Source: Sphingobacterium daejeonense (lineage in GTDB: Bacteria > Bacteroidota > Bacteroidia > Sphingobacteriales > Sphingobacteriaceae). From it: a DNA stretch of 64,000 nt. Positions 38,994 through 48,542 of the stretch are shown here, piece after piece (within the stretch, counting starts at the first letter, position 1; each line of letters opens with the position of its first letter). A program made the position numbers and the translations under genes. The notes beneath the pieces were generated by a model. It saw only the letters and a program-made list of their open reading frames with translations. It had not been told where the DNA came from and did no database searches. The stretch covers positions 434,001-498,000 of the forward strand of contig NZ_LR590470.1 in assembly GCF_901472535.1 (NCBI RefSeq), in the 5' to 3' direction.

Positions 38994-40526
38994 ATGAGAA
39001 CAATGAAAAGTAATTTTATAAAGGGTATGATGGCAATATTGACTGTTGCCATGATATCGAGCTGCTCTCTGGACAAAGATCCTTTATCTGAATATTCTGA
39101 TGTAACCGAAGGTGTTACCAATGAGGAAGGACAAAGAGTAGTATTTAAAGATAAAGCCGCTGTAGATACTTACATGCAGGGTTTGTATAATATTTTGCGT
39201 GACAGACAAGAGCATTGGTATCTGGATCAACTCCTTATTTCAGAGTCGCATTCTGACAATGCCTATGCAGGAACAACAGGAGCAGAGGTATTGCCTTATG
39301 AAAATAACAGTATTGAAGGATCAAACTCGGTAGTAGAACGTGATTGGATTCGTTACCTGGAAGATGTGGCCCGTGCCAATATTTTGATTGTCAATGTAGA
39401 TTCTGTAAATGACAATTCCTTAACGACTGCACTTCGTAAACAATATAAAGCAGAAGCGAAAATCTTAAGATCGCTGATCTTTTTTGATATGGTGAGATTA
39501 TGGGGTGATATTCCTGTCGTAACAAATGTCGGTAGAGATATTACTTCAGAGAACATCGAAGAAGTATATGATGATTATTTCCCTGCACAAAAAACAGAGA
39601 AAGAAGCTTATGAGCAAATTGAAAAAGATTTGTTGGAAGCTATAGTAGATGCTCCATCAAATAATTCAGCTAATAAAACAAGATTTTCAAAATCCGTGGC
39701 TAAAGCTCTTTTAGCAAAAGTATATGCTGAGAAACCATTGAGAAATTATGCTAAAGTAGTTCAATATGTTGATGAATTGGCTGCGGATGGTTTCGATCTA
39801 GAAGAAGATTATAAAACACTTTTTGGAGTCAATGAAGGAAATGCAGATGCTCTTAAAAGAAACAGCAAGGAATCCATTCTGGAGACTCAGTTTTTCTCAG
39901 GTTCTGGTAACTGGGTAACTTGGATGTTCGGTCGCGACCTTTCCAACTACAACAGCAACTTTACTTGGGCAAAATGGATAACACCTTCAAGAGATTTGAT
40001 CAATGCCTTTACTAGAGAAAATGATCAAATCCGCTATAGTGAATCTATTGTATATTATCAGGCTACCTGGAGCAATTATTACCCTGCTAGCAACTATCCA
40101 TTTATGTACAAAACTCGTTCAGCTTACAGCAATATCATAAAACTGCGTTATGCCGATCTTTTATTATTGAAAGCTGAAGCGTTGATCAATGGAGATTCTC
40201 AAAATCTAACTGCTGCGGCAGAGATTATCGACAGAATCCGTCAACGTGTGAAACTTCCTAGATTAAGCAATGCAACAAAAGCGAATAAAGAAGCTATGTT
40301 GACTGCATTATTAAATGAAAGAAGATTAGAGTTGGCATTTGAGGGACAAAGATGGTATGATTTGGTAAGATTGAATAAAGTTGAATCGGTAATGAATGCC
40401 GTTTTTGCAAAAGATTCTGGCAGAAAGGCTCTAGTTTATCCTTTCAATGAAAATTCATACCGTCTTCCGATACCGCAAAGTATTATTGACGAGAATCCTA
40501 AAATTGTACAAAACCCTGGTTATTAA
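38994..40526 (+). CDS. SusD/RagB-type glycan-binding lipoprotein
   Basis: A surface lipoprotein that closes over the SusC channel and captures glycans. Lipobox VAMISSC with Cys near residue 24; an alternative start at 39003 (MKSNFIKGMMAILTVAMI) is equally good. SusD features: TPR-like repeats in KAEAKILRSLIFFDMVRLWG, KAVAKALLAKVYAEKPLRNY and the C-terminal RagB/SusD block LLNERRLELAFEGQRWYDLV and YRLPIPQSIIDENP. 510 residues, full length. Ligand specificity cannot be read from sequence. Confidence 0.96.
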   Translation: MRTMKSNFIKGMMAILTVAMISSCSLDKDPLSEYSDVTEGVTNEEGQRVVFKDKAAVDTYMQGLYNILRDRQEHWYLDQLLISESHSDNAYAGTTGAEVLPYENNSIEGSNSVVERDWIRYLEDVARANILIVNVDSVNDNSLTTALRKQYKAEAKILRSLIFFDMVRLWGDIPVVTNVGRDITSENIEEVYDDYFPAQKTEKEAYEQIEKDLLEAIVDAPSNNSANKTRFSKSVAKALLAKVYAEKPLRNYAKVVQYVDELAADGFDLEEDYKTLFGVNEGNADALKRNSKESILETQFFSGSGNWVTWMFGRDLSNYNSNFTWAKWITPSRDLINAFTRENDQIRYSESIVYYQATWSNYYPASNYPFMYKTRSAYSNIIKLRYADLLLLKAEALINGDSQNLTAAAEIIDRIRQRVKLPRLSNATKANKEAMLTALLNERRLELAFEGQRWYDLVRLNKVESVMNAVFAKDSGRKALVYPFNENSYRLPIPQSIIDENPKIVQNPGY

Positions 40527-40537
40527 TCTTATAAACT

Positions 40538-42031
40538 ATGAATAATTTAAAAAAATACATATTTGTTGCAAGCTTGTTCTCTTCGATCTTGACGGCATGT
40601 GGCAATGATAATATCAGTGGTGGTGATCCTATTGACCCAGTTGAACCAACTTCAGGTGATGTGATGATCTATACCACTACTGGTTCTTTAAGTCATGATT
40701 TCAAAAAATCTTTCCTAGATTTTTCGAAAACAACCAATATGGGAACCAAAACCATTAAAATTGACGAGAGTAAAACTTATCAAACAATGGATGGATTTGG
40801 GACAGCAATTACCGGATCAACAGCATATAACTTGCTTAAAATGGAAGCTGCTGACCGTACAAAATTCTTGAAAGAAACCTTCTCAACGACTGAAGGGATG
40901 GGACAAAGCTATATCCGTATCGCCATCGGATGTTCAGACTTCTCATTATCAGAATATACACTGGCAGATAAACCAGGTATCGAAAATTTTGCCCTGCAAT
41001 CTGAAGAATTAGATTATGTAATTCCAGTTATTAAGGAAATCTTGGCTATCAACCCCGACGTAAAAATCATGGGTTCACCTTGGACTCCTCCAAGATGGAT
41101 GAAGGTTAATAACTTAACCGATTTAAAGGCTTATGATTCTTGGACAGGTGGTCATTTAAACCCGAAATACTACCAAGATTACGCAACATATTTTGTGAAG
41201 TGGATTCAAGCAATGAAAGGTCATGGAATCGATATCTATTCCATCACTACTCAAAATGAACCATTGAATGATAAGAATTCAGCTTCTTTGGTGATGTTCT
41301 GGAATGAGCAACAAGCATTTGTGAAAAATGCATTGGGTCCAAAAATGAAAGCTGCCGGATTAAAAACAAAAATCTATGCGTTCGATCATAACTACAACTA
41401 TGACGATATGCAGGAACAACAGGATTATCCAATCAAGATTTTTGAAGATCCTGCTGCGGCGGCATATTTCGCTGGTTCAGCTTACCATAATTACGGTGGC
41501 GACAAAGCTGAGTTGCTAGATATTCATGCCAAAGCTCCAAACAAAGAAATTGTGTTCACTGAAACTTCTATTGGAACTTGGAATGATGGCCATGCACTAG
41601 GAAAAAGATTGTTGGAAGATATGCGTGAGGTAGCACTAGGAACTGTCAACAATTGGAGTAAAGCGGTAATTGTTTGGAATCTGATGTTGGATTCTGAAAG
41701 AGGACCTAACCGTGAAGGTGGTTGCCAAACTTGTTATGGTGCAGTAGATATCAGCAAGTCTGATTATAAAACAATCCGTAAAAACTCGCATTATTATATC
41801 ATTGGCCATATGTCAGCAGTTGTAAAACCTGGTGCTGTACGTATTGGTTCTGAAGGATATACAGATGCTGGATTAGCATACGCTGCATTTAAAAATACCG
41901 ATGGTACTTATGCATTTGTAATCGCTAATTCAAATGGAAGTAATTCTAGAATAGTTATTGAGGATGGGAAAAATCATTTCAGTTATGATGTCCCTGCAGG
42001 TTCTGTTGTTTCTTATTCTTGGAAAAAATGA
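40538..42031 (+). CDS. GH30 family glycoside hydrolase lipoprotein
   Basis: A predicted surface lipoprotein (SSILTAC) of glycoside hydrolase family 30 with 497 residues. The TIM barrel has the acid/base Glu241 in SITTQNEPLN and nucleophile Glu342 in IVFTETSIGTWND; TMDGFGTAITGSTAYNLLKM and MGSPWTPPRWMK are typical. Relatives in Bacteroides (subfamily GH30_3) are endo-beta-1,6-glucanases. The combination with SusC, SusD and the following SusE/F-like protein resembles the beta-1,6-glucan locus of B. thetaiotaomicron. The target glycan is inferred from this layout only. The stop overlaps the next ATG. Confidence 0.9.
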   Translation: MNNLKKYIFVASLFSSILTACGNDNISGGDPIDPVEPTSGDVMIYTTTGSLSHDFKKSFLDFSKTTNMGTKTIKIDESKTYQTMDGFGTAITGSTAYNLLKMEAADRTKFLKETFSTTEGMGQSYIRIAIGCSDFSLSEYTLADKPGIENFALQSEELDYVIPVIKEILAINPDVKIMGSPWTPPRWMKVNNLTDLKAYDSWTGGHLNPKYYQDYATYFVKWIQAMKGHGIDIYSITTQNEPLNDKNSASLVMFWNEQQAFVKNALGPKMKAAGLKTKIYAFDHNYNYDDMQEQQDYPIKIFEDPAAAAYFAGSAYHNYGGDKAELLDIHAKAPNKEIVFTETSIGTWNDGHALGKRLLEDMREVALGTVNNWSKAVIVWNLMLDSERGPNREGGCQTCYGAVDISKSDYKTIRKNSHYYIIGHMSAVVKPGAVRIGSEGYTDAGLAYAAFKNTDGTYAFVIANSNGSNSRIVIEDGKNHFSYDVPAGSVVSYSWKK

Positions 42032-43362
42032 AAAAATTAGTCAATTATTTAACCTTATCAGTTCTTTTTACACTTTTATTTTCTTGTAAAGAGGATGAAT
42101 TAATAGTGCCTTATGGCGCTGGCGAACCTACAATTGAAATTGTAAAATTGCCGACCGCATCACTGTTTGGGGATAGTTTGCAATACACAGTGAATGTAGC
42201 AGACAAAAGTGTAGATCTATCTACTCTAAAAGTACAGCTATTGTTTAGTGAAGAAGTCGTTTCTGAAAAAACTATTCGTACCAAAGATGCCGGTGAATAC
42301 TCAGGCAAATTGTTCGTGCCATTCATGAAAAATATTCCGAATGGAACAGCCGTTTTGAAATTTACCTTGCAGAATGTTCAAATGGTCAATAAAGTCGAAG
42401 AAAAAGTATTAACGCTTTCTAGACCTGACTTCCCGTATTTGAACTTTATATCGGAAGGGAAAACGTATAGAATGAATAAAGTTGCTCCAAATAAATATGA
42501 AGTAACAGATGAGTTTCTAATGAAGGCACCAGGTTATATCGAATCGCCAGCAGTTGGAGAATTTGGAAATAAAATTCAATTCGGTTGGGAAAATAAAGCA
42601 GTTACACAAGGAATAAATGCCGTAATTCCTTTCTCAAATTCTTTTGATGGACAATACACCATTTCTTTCAACACCTTGACCTATGCTGCCTCGCCATTTA
42701 TTCGTTATGCAATCAACGATACAGATATGGAAATGGTTGCCGATGATCTTTACGCTGTTGATTTAACAGTTGCTAAAGATGAGGAACTGGTGTTTGAAGG
42801 TATTCCTAACTTAAATGAGTGGTTCATTGATGAAGATTATTTCCGCAAAGATGGCGACAAGTATTTGTCGAATGTAATTTCTGGTAAGTACCGTTATATT
42901 GCCAATTTTGCTAAGAAATCGATCAAAGTTGAGGCTATGAATGGAGATGCTCTAGCTCGATTAAATGCTGATGGAACCGGTGCAATCTGGATTATCGGTG
43001 AAGGAATTGGACAACCTACAGTAGCTGACAACCAAGTTGGTTGGAACCCTGACAATGCATTGTGTATGGCACCAATGGGAGGTAAGAAATACCAAGTTAC
43101 CGTAGTAGCAGGACAGTCTATCAATACCGATAACATCAACTTTAAGTTCTTCCATGAAAAAGGATGGAACGGTGAGTTTAGAAATACAGACCTTACCACT
43201 ACAAGCGATGTTGTCCTTGTAGGTAATGGTACGAATGGTAGAGATCCAGGAAACTTAGGTCTGGTAGCTGGCAAAAAACTAGATGCTGGCGCAACTTATG
43301 TATTTGTTGTAGACCTTTCTGAAGGAAACAATAAAGCAAAACTTACAGTTACGAAAAAGTAA
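42028..43362 (+). CDS. SusE/F-like surface glycan-binding lipoprotein (DUF5125/DUF5121-like)
   Basis: A 444-residue lipoprotein (LFTLLFSC) consisting of beta-sandwich-like modules. The N-terminal part (EPTIEIVKLPTASLFGDSLQ) and C-terminal module (GAIWIIGEGIGQPTVADNQV, NFKFFHEKGWNGEF) resemble DUF5125/DUF5121 proteins that bind glycan at the surface in beta-glucan loci. I am fairly sure of the general role, less of the exact family. The start ATG at 42028 overlaps the GH30 stop (ATGA), so the two are translationally coupled; it is the last gene of the PUL. Confidence 0.8.
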   Translation: MKKLVNYLTLSVLFTLLFSCKEDELIVPYGAGEPTIEIVKLPTASLFGDSLQYTVNVADKSVDLSTLKVQLLFSEEVVSEKTIRTKDAGEYSGKLFVPFMKNIPNGTAVLKFTLQNVQMVNKVEEKVLTLSRPDFPYLNFISEGKTYRMNKVAPNKYEVTDEFLMKAPGYIESPAVGEFGNKIQFGWENKAVTQGINAVIPFSNSFDGQYTISFNTLTYAASPFIRYAINDTDMEMVADDLYAVDLTVAKDEELVFEGIPNLNEWFIDEDYFRKDGDKYLSNVISGKYRYIANFAKKSIKVEAMNGDALARLNADGTGAIWIIGEGIGQPTVADNQVGWNPDNALCMAPMGGKKYQVTVVAGQSINTDNINFKFFHEKGWNGEFRNTDLTTTSDVVLVGNGTNGRDPGNLGLVAGKKLDAGATYVFVVDLSEGNNKAKLTVTKK

Positions 43363-43387
43363 AAACAAACTAATAGATTGGGTAATT

Positions 43388-43427
43388 AGGGGTGGATAAA
43401 GGCGTTTCCACCCCTTTTTTGTTTTTT
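43388..43427 (+). terminator. Terminator of the PUL
   Basis: AGGGGTGGA and TCCACCCCT form a 9-bp GC-rich stem followed by TTTTTGTTTTTT, 26 bp after the last PUL gene. Confidence 0.88.
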
Positions 43428-43470
43428 ATGATTTTATCGCGTTCTTTGTTTTACTAAACAGAATCTAGAT

Positions 43471-44505
43471 ATGGGTAAAAGTGCTTTCTTCTTGATTATT
43501 CTAATTTGTATGATGATGAAACCAATTATTTCAAATGGTCAGCCATCTCCAAAGCCAAAATTTGTTTTAGCAATTCATGGTGGTGCTGGCACGATCCTTA
43601 AAAAGAACATGACCGATTCCTTAGAAAAGGCCTATATAGAAAAATTAACAGAATCATTACAGGCTGGGTACGATCAGATAAAACAGGGCAAGTCTAGTCT
43701 GGATGCTGTTGAGGCTGCGATTCATGTCATGGAAGATTCTCCACTTTTCAATGCTGGTAAAGGAGCAGTATTCACAAATCAAGGTAAAAATGAATTAGAT
43801 GCAGCTATTATGGATGGATCTAACCTGAAAGCAGGGGCAGTTGCTGGAGTGACAAGTATAAAAAACCCTATTTCTGCAGCCAGAGCTGTCATGGACAAAT
43901 CAGAACATGTTATGATGGTAGGCAAAGGCGCAGAAGAGTTTGCCGCGAAGAATGGAATTGAGATCGTAGACCCAAAATACTTCTGGACGCAACAACGTTG
44001 GGATGGACTTCAACGAGCTTTGAAAAGAGATGCTGAAAGGGCAGAATTAGACCATGACGATAAACAAGCTTTCTTGCCGCCTTATAAAGACGAAAAATTT
44101 GGAACTGTAGGTTGCGTTGCGCTCGATCAACATGGCAATCTAGCGGCAGGAACATCAACAGGAGGAATGACCAACAAGAAATTTGGAAGAGTAGGTGATG
44201 CCCCAATAATCGGAGCTGGTACATATGCTAATAATGAAACAGTTGCTATCTCATGTACAGGATGGGGCGAATTTTTTATCCGTTCTGTTGCCGCATACAA
44301 CGTGTCTGCAAAGATGAAATATGCCAAACTGGACATAAAGGACGCTTCACAACAGGTAATTGATGAAATCGGAAAATTAGGCGGTGATGGCGGAATGATC
44401 GCTATTGATAAAAACGGTGAAGTCGCTATGCCATTCAATACCGAAGGAATGTACCGCGGAACGGTGACAGCAGATGGAAAAATAACCGTAGAGATTTATA
44501 AATAA
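43471..44505 (+). CDS. Isoaspartyl peptidase / L-asparaginase, exported
   Basis: A plant-type asparaginase of the Ntn-hydrolase superfamily that releases isoaspartate from peptides and hydrolyses Asn. An N-terminal signal peptide is followed by VLAIHGGAGTILKK, LDAVEAAIHVMEDSPLFNAG and the self-cleavage site GTVGCVALDQHGNLAAGTS, whose Thr becomes the nucleophile of the beta subunit. GGMTNKKFGRVGDAPIIGAG follows. 344 residues. Its stop lies 4 bp from the end of the convergent mtgA. Confidence 0.93.
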   Translation: MGKSAFFLIILICMMMKPIISNGQPSPKPKFVLAIHGGAGTILKKNMTDSLEKAYIEKLTESLQAGYDQIKQGKSSLDAVEAAIHVMEDSPLFNAGKGAVFTNQGKNELDAAIMDGSNLKAGAVAGVTSIKNPISAARAVMDKSEHVMMVGKGAEEFAAKNGIEIVDPKYFWTQQRWDGLQRALKRDAERAELDHDDKQAFLPPYKDEKFGTVGCVALDQHGNLAAGTSTGGMTNKKFGRVGDAPIIGAGTYANNETVAISCTGWGEFFIRSVAAYNVSAKMKYAKLDIKDASQQVIDEIGKLGGDGGMIAIDKNGEVAMPFNTEGMYRGTVTADGKITVEIYK

Positions 44506-44509
44506 ACTG

Positions 44510-45253
44510 CTATTCAGGGATTTTATAATAATTCAAATATCGAGCAATGCTGTTTGCTCTTCGATTAACGTAATTTGATGGTCTTCTGGCATCCCATTTC
44601 TGCGGACTTGGCAAAATGGCAATGATCAATGCGGCTTCCTTTTTAGTCAAGCTTTTAGCTGATTTATGGAAATAATACTGAGCAGCAGCTTCTGCACCAT
44701 AAACTCCCTGACCAGTTTCAATGACATTCAAATAGACCTCAAGAATCCTTCTCTTACTCCAAAATACTTCTATCAATACCGTAAAATAAGTTTCTAATCC
44801 TTTCCTTAACCAAGATCTCCCTGGCCATAAGAATACATTTTTGGCAGTTTGTTGACTGATGGTGCTTCCCCCACGTAATCTCTTGCCTTCTTTATTTTTC
44901 TCAAATGCTTCTCGGATAGCCTTTGTGTCAAAACCATTATGCGACATAAAGTGAGCATCCTCACCTGCTAAAGCCGCTTTCTTAAGGTTATTGGACATAT
45001 CCTCATAATCCAACCATTGCCGTTCCAGTTTCCAGTCTTTTCCATCGGCTTTTCTTTCAAAGCCTCGTTTTAGCATCAAATAAGTTATTGGAGGGTTGGT
45101 GAATCGCAAGGCTATTACCCAAAGGATGGTCAATACAAAAAAAGCAATCAATCCACGGATTACCCAAGGAAGTACTTTTGTTTTTAAAATACTGCCGAAG
45201 GATGATTTGGTTTGTTTCTTCTTGTTCTTTGTTGGAGAACGCTTGATTGCCAT
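44510..45253 (-). CDS. mtgA: Monofunctional peptidoglycan glycosyltransferase
   Basis: A GT51 enzyme that polymerises lipid II into glycan strands, without a transpeptidase domain. The basic N-terminus and single membrane anchor (VIRGLIAFFVLTILWVIALR) precede the GT51 motifs: AGEDAHFMSHNGFD with the catalytic Glu, RGGSTISQQTAKNVFLW, KRRILEVYLNVIETGQGVYG and AALIIAILPSPQKW. 247 residues, typical length. Confidence 0.94.
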   Translation of the reverse strand: MAIKRSPTKNKKKQTKSSFGSILKTKVLPWVIRGLIAFFVLTILWVIALRFTNPPITYLMLKRGFERKADGKDWKLERQWLDYEDMSNNLKKAALAGEDAHFMSHNGFDTKAIREAFEKNKEGKRLRGGSTISQQTAKNVFLWPGRSWLRKGLETYFTVLIEVFWSKRRILEVYLNVIETGQGVYGAEAAAQYYFHKSAKSLTKKEAALIIAILPSPQKWDARRPSNYVNRRANSIARYLNYYKIPE

Positions 45254-45271
45254 TACAATGAAATTTGATGC

Positions 45272-45279
45272 AAAAATAA
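45272..45279 (-). promoter_or_regulatory. Candidate -7 box of mtgA
   Basis: On the - strand this reads TATTTTTG (TAnnTTTG), 18 bp before the mtgA ATG. Confidence 0.35.
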
Positions 45280-45332
45280 GATGTATTTTTTAATTTTCAT
45301 GTCATTTCGCACCTGGTTTTTGGATATAGCTA

Positions 45333-45340
45333 TAGTTTTG
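45333..45340 (+). promoter_or_regulatory. Candidate -7 box of mutS
   Basis: TAGTTTTG fits TAnnTTTG, 52 bp before the mutS start. Confidence 0.33.
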
Positions 45341-45392
45341 CAAATCGACACAATTCTGCTATTTTTACATCTTATTCAAAAACACGAGAACC

Positions 45393-48003
45393 TTGGCAAA
45401 AGCAAAGAAACAAACTCCTTTAATGCAGCAATATAACACCATTAAGGCCAAATACCCTGGCGCCTTATTGTTGTTTAGAGTGGGTGATTTTTATGAGACG
45501 TTTGGTGAAGATGCGGTTAAAGCCGCCAAGATATTAGGAATTGTGTTGACTAAAAGGGGAAATGGTTCCGAATCTGAAACTGCATTGGCGGGATTCCCAC
45601 ACCATTCCCTCGAAACTTATTTACCGAAATTAGTTCGTGCAGGACAAAGAGTCGCCATCTGTGACCAGCTGGAAGACCCTAAACAAACGAAGACCATCGT
45701 AAAAAGGGGAGTCACTGAATTGGTAACACCCGGAGTATCATACAATGAAAACATTGTCCAGCAAAAATCAAATAATTATTTAGCCTCCATATTTTTTGAA
45801 AAACAGACGTTAGGGATTTCTTTCCTGGATATTTCAACGGGCGAATTCTTGGTCGCTCAAGGATCGGTAGGCTATATTGATAAGTTGCTTCAGGGTTTCA
45901 AACCAACCGAAATCATCATGCCCAAAAAACAATACAAAGAGTTTTTGGAGCAATTCGGAAGTGGCTATTATACCTATACCCTGGATGAATGGCCATACAC
46001 TGGCGATTATGCCACCGAAAATCTACTGAAACATTTCGAGGTTAATTCCATGAAAGGTTTTGGTATCGATAGACTACCTATAGGTATTATCTCTGCTGGT
46101 GTAGCTTTACATTACTTGAATGAAACCGAACACCGCAATTTGCAGCATATCTCCAATATCTCGCGAATTGAAGAGGATCGATATATGTGGCTGGATAGGT
46201 TTACGATCCGAAATCTAGAATTGATCGGTTCAACCAATGAGAATGCTACTACATTGTCTGATGTTCTGGATGAAACATCATCACCAATGGGCGCTAGATT
46301 GCTGAAACGCTGGATAGTAATGCCCCTGAAAGATGAAAAATCCATCAATGAAAGATTGCAGGTAGTAGCGGATTTTTACAGCAATAGAGAATTAAGGGAT
46401 CAATTGGTTCAGGAAATCAAACAGGTAGGAGACCTTGAGAGATTGATCTCAAAAATAGGCTTGCAAAAAGCGAATCCTAGAGAAATCATTCAATTGAAAA
46501 GAGCTTTATATGCTGTTGAAAAACTGAAGGAACTATGTGAACAGCAAGAATCTGAATCCCTCAAAATAATTGCTGAACAGTTGAACCCATGTTTATTGAT
46601 CAGGGAAAAGATTGAAAAAACGATGCAGGCGGAACCTCCTGTTGCAATCAACAAAGGAAATGTCATTGCTGATGGAGTAGATGCTGACCTCGACAAACTC
46701 AGGAAGGTCGCTTTCGGTGGAAAGGATTATCTATTGGAAATCCAAAGAAGAGAATCTGAAGCAACTGGAATTCCTTCGCTAAAAATAGCTTTCAATAATG
46801 TTTTTGGATACTATCTTGAGGTTACCAATACCCACAAGGATAAGGTTCCTACAGAATGGATCAGAAAGCAGACTTTGGTAAATGCTGAACGATATATTAC
46901 GGAAGAGCTCAAAGAATACGAAGAAACAGATCTTAGGTGCGGAGGAAAAAATCCAAGCCATTGAAAGCCGGATCTATAATGAATTGCTAATTGCGATTTC
47001 GGAATATATCAAGCCAATCCAGTTGAATGCCCAATTATTGGCAAAGCTTGATGTTCTTTTAAACTTTGCGATTATTGCTGAGAAGAATTTCTACGTCAAA
47101 CCAGAAGTCAACTCCAGCAGAACCATTGATATCAAAGGTGGAAGACACCCTGTAATTGAAAAGAATCTGCCAATCGGTCAAGATTATATCACCAACGATA
47201 CCTATTTGGATCCAGAGGGTCAACAGATCATCATTATTACGGGACCGAACATGGCCGGTAAGTCAGCATTGCTGAGACAGACAGGTTTGATCGTATTGAT
47301 GGCGCAGATAGGCTCTTTCGTTCCAGCAAAGGAAGCGTCTATTGGTATAGTGGACAAGATTTTCACCCGTGTTGGAGCATCTGATAACTTAAGTTCTGGT
47401 GAATCAACCTTTATGGTGGAGATGAATGAAACTGCCAGCATCATGAACAATCTTTCTGACCGAAGCCTAATTTTATTGGATGAAATCGGAAGGGGGACAA
47501 GCACTTATGATGGTATCTCCATAGCTTGGGCAATTGCAAGAATATTTGCACTCGCATCCCTCTTTTAGAGCAAAAACATTATTTGCTACCCATTACCACG
47601 AGTTGAATGAACTGTGTAACTCCATGCCGAGGGTGAAGAATTATAATGTGAGTGTTAAGGAAGTCAACAATAAAGTTATATTCTTGCGCAAACTCGTTCC
47701 CGGAGGATCTGAGCATAGCTTCGGTATCCATGGTTGCAAAACTTGCGGGTATGCCTCCGAAATTAATCAACCGTGCCGGTGAAATATTGAAGAGATTAGA
47801 ACAGGAAAGAACAGGTGGCGAAAAGATTAAAGACAGCATGCGCAAAATGCAAAAGCAAGCTTATCAGTTACAGATGTTTGCTATTGATGATCCTGTATTG
47901 GAGAAAATACGTGATATGCTGAATAATTTGGATGTAAATACGCTTACACCAGGTTGAGGCCTTGATGAAATTGGATGAGATTCAGCGCTTATTGAAGAAC
48001 TAA
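45393..48003 (+). CDS. mutS: DNA mismatch repair protein MutS, frameshifted
   Basis: Recognises mismatches and small loops and starts repair. The mismatch-reading motif [10 protein letters not shown] (Phe33, Glu35), connector, lever and clamp domains precede the ATPase with Walker [29 protein letters not shown], Walker [14 protein letters not shown] and [11 protein letters not shown]. The start is TTG 45393 ([15 protein letters not shown]). Four extra bases shift the 3' third: AAA 46924-46926, AA 47538-47539, GG 47732-47733 and GG 47952-47953. Corrected joins read [53 protein letters not shown] and [19 protein letters not shown]. About 869 residues. If real, these would inactivate repair. Confidence 0.93.
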
Positions 48004-48034
48004 AAAAAATGCTGATGGTTAGTATCCATCAGCA
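48003..48034 (-). terminator. Terminator of the small lipoprotein gene
   Basis: TGCTGATGG and CCATCAGCA form a 9-bp stem. The T8 run lies on the - strand, so it ends the - strand gene at 48090, while overlapping the end of mutS. Confidence 0.75.
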
Positions 48035-48089
48035 TCAATACACATCATAAGTTATATTGTTGAGGTTGTATCCTGCCCTAGGATCGACT

Positions 48090-48416
48090 CTAATGATCGT
48101 AACTGGCGCGCAGATATTCTCCTGAATACAAAGTCCCAATTCTTGTTTCTCCATAAAACTCATCACCATAACTGCTCCTGATCCCAAATTCTACAAAATA
48201 ATTGCCATCAGGACCTTGGATATAGTCCAGGCTTGATATATTAGTTACTTCAAAGTCTACCTTGATGGCATCTGGACTGATGCTGTAAACATTAACCACA
48301 TCAACAGCGAAATCATCCGGATAGAAAAAAGAATCATTATAATATTCTTTTGAACAGGCAGAAAATAGTCCGATGACCATTACCAAAGCGAAGATTTTAA
48401 GTATTCTATTTTTCAT
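48090..48416 (-). CDS. Small lipoprotein of unknown function
   Basis: A 108-residue protein with a clear lipoprotein signal (LVMVIGLFSAC, Cys21). The mature part is acidic and aromatic-rich (KEYYNDSFFYPDDFAVDVVN, DYIQGPDGNYFVEFGIRSSY), probably one small beta domain. I recognise no family. It is a single gene convergent with mutS and has its own terminator. Confidence 0.7.
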   Translation of the reverse strand: MKNRILKIFALVMVIGLFSACSKEYYNDSFFYPDDFAVDVVNVYSISPDAIKVDFEVTNISSLDYIQGPDGNYFVEFGIRSSYGDEFYGETRIGTLYSGEYLRASYDH

Positions 48417-48530
48417 ATTCGTTTCTGTTTTTATACTTGAATAGACTTGTTATAATTCAATAAGATTAATCTTGATGTCTAATTTTTTTACGAAATCCGA
48501 ATTTTCGGGATAAAAAATTAGTTAATGGGT

Positions 48531-48538
48531 TACCTTTG
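48531..48538 (+). promoter_or_regulatory. Candidate -7 box, near-leaderless tRNA methyltransferase gene
   Basis: TACCTTTG fits TAnnTTTG and ends 4 bp before the ATG at 48543. Confidence 0.35.
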
Positions 48539-48542
48539 TATT

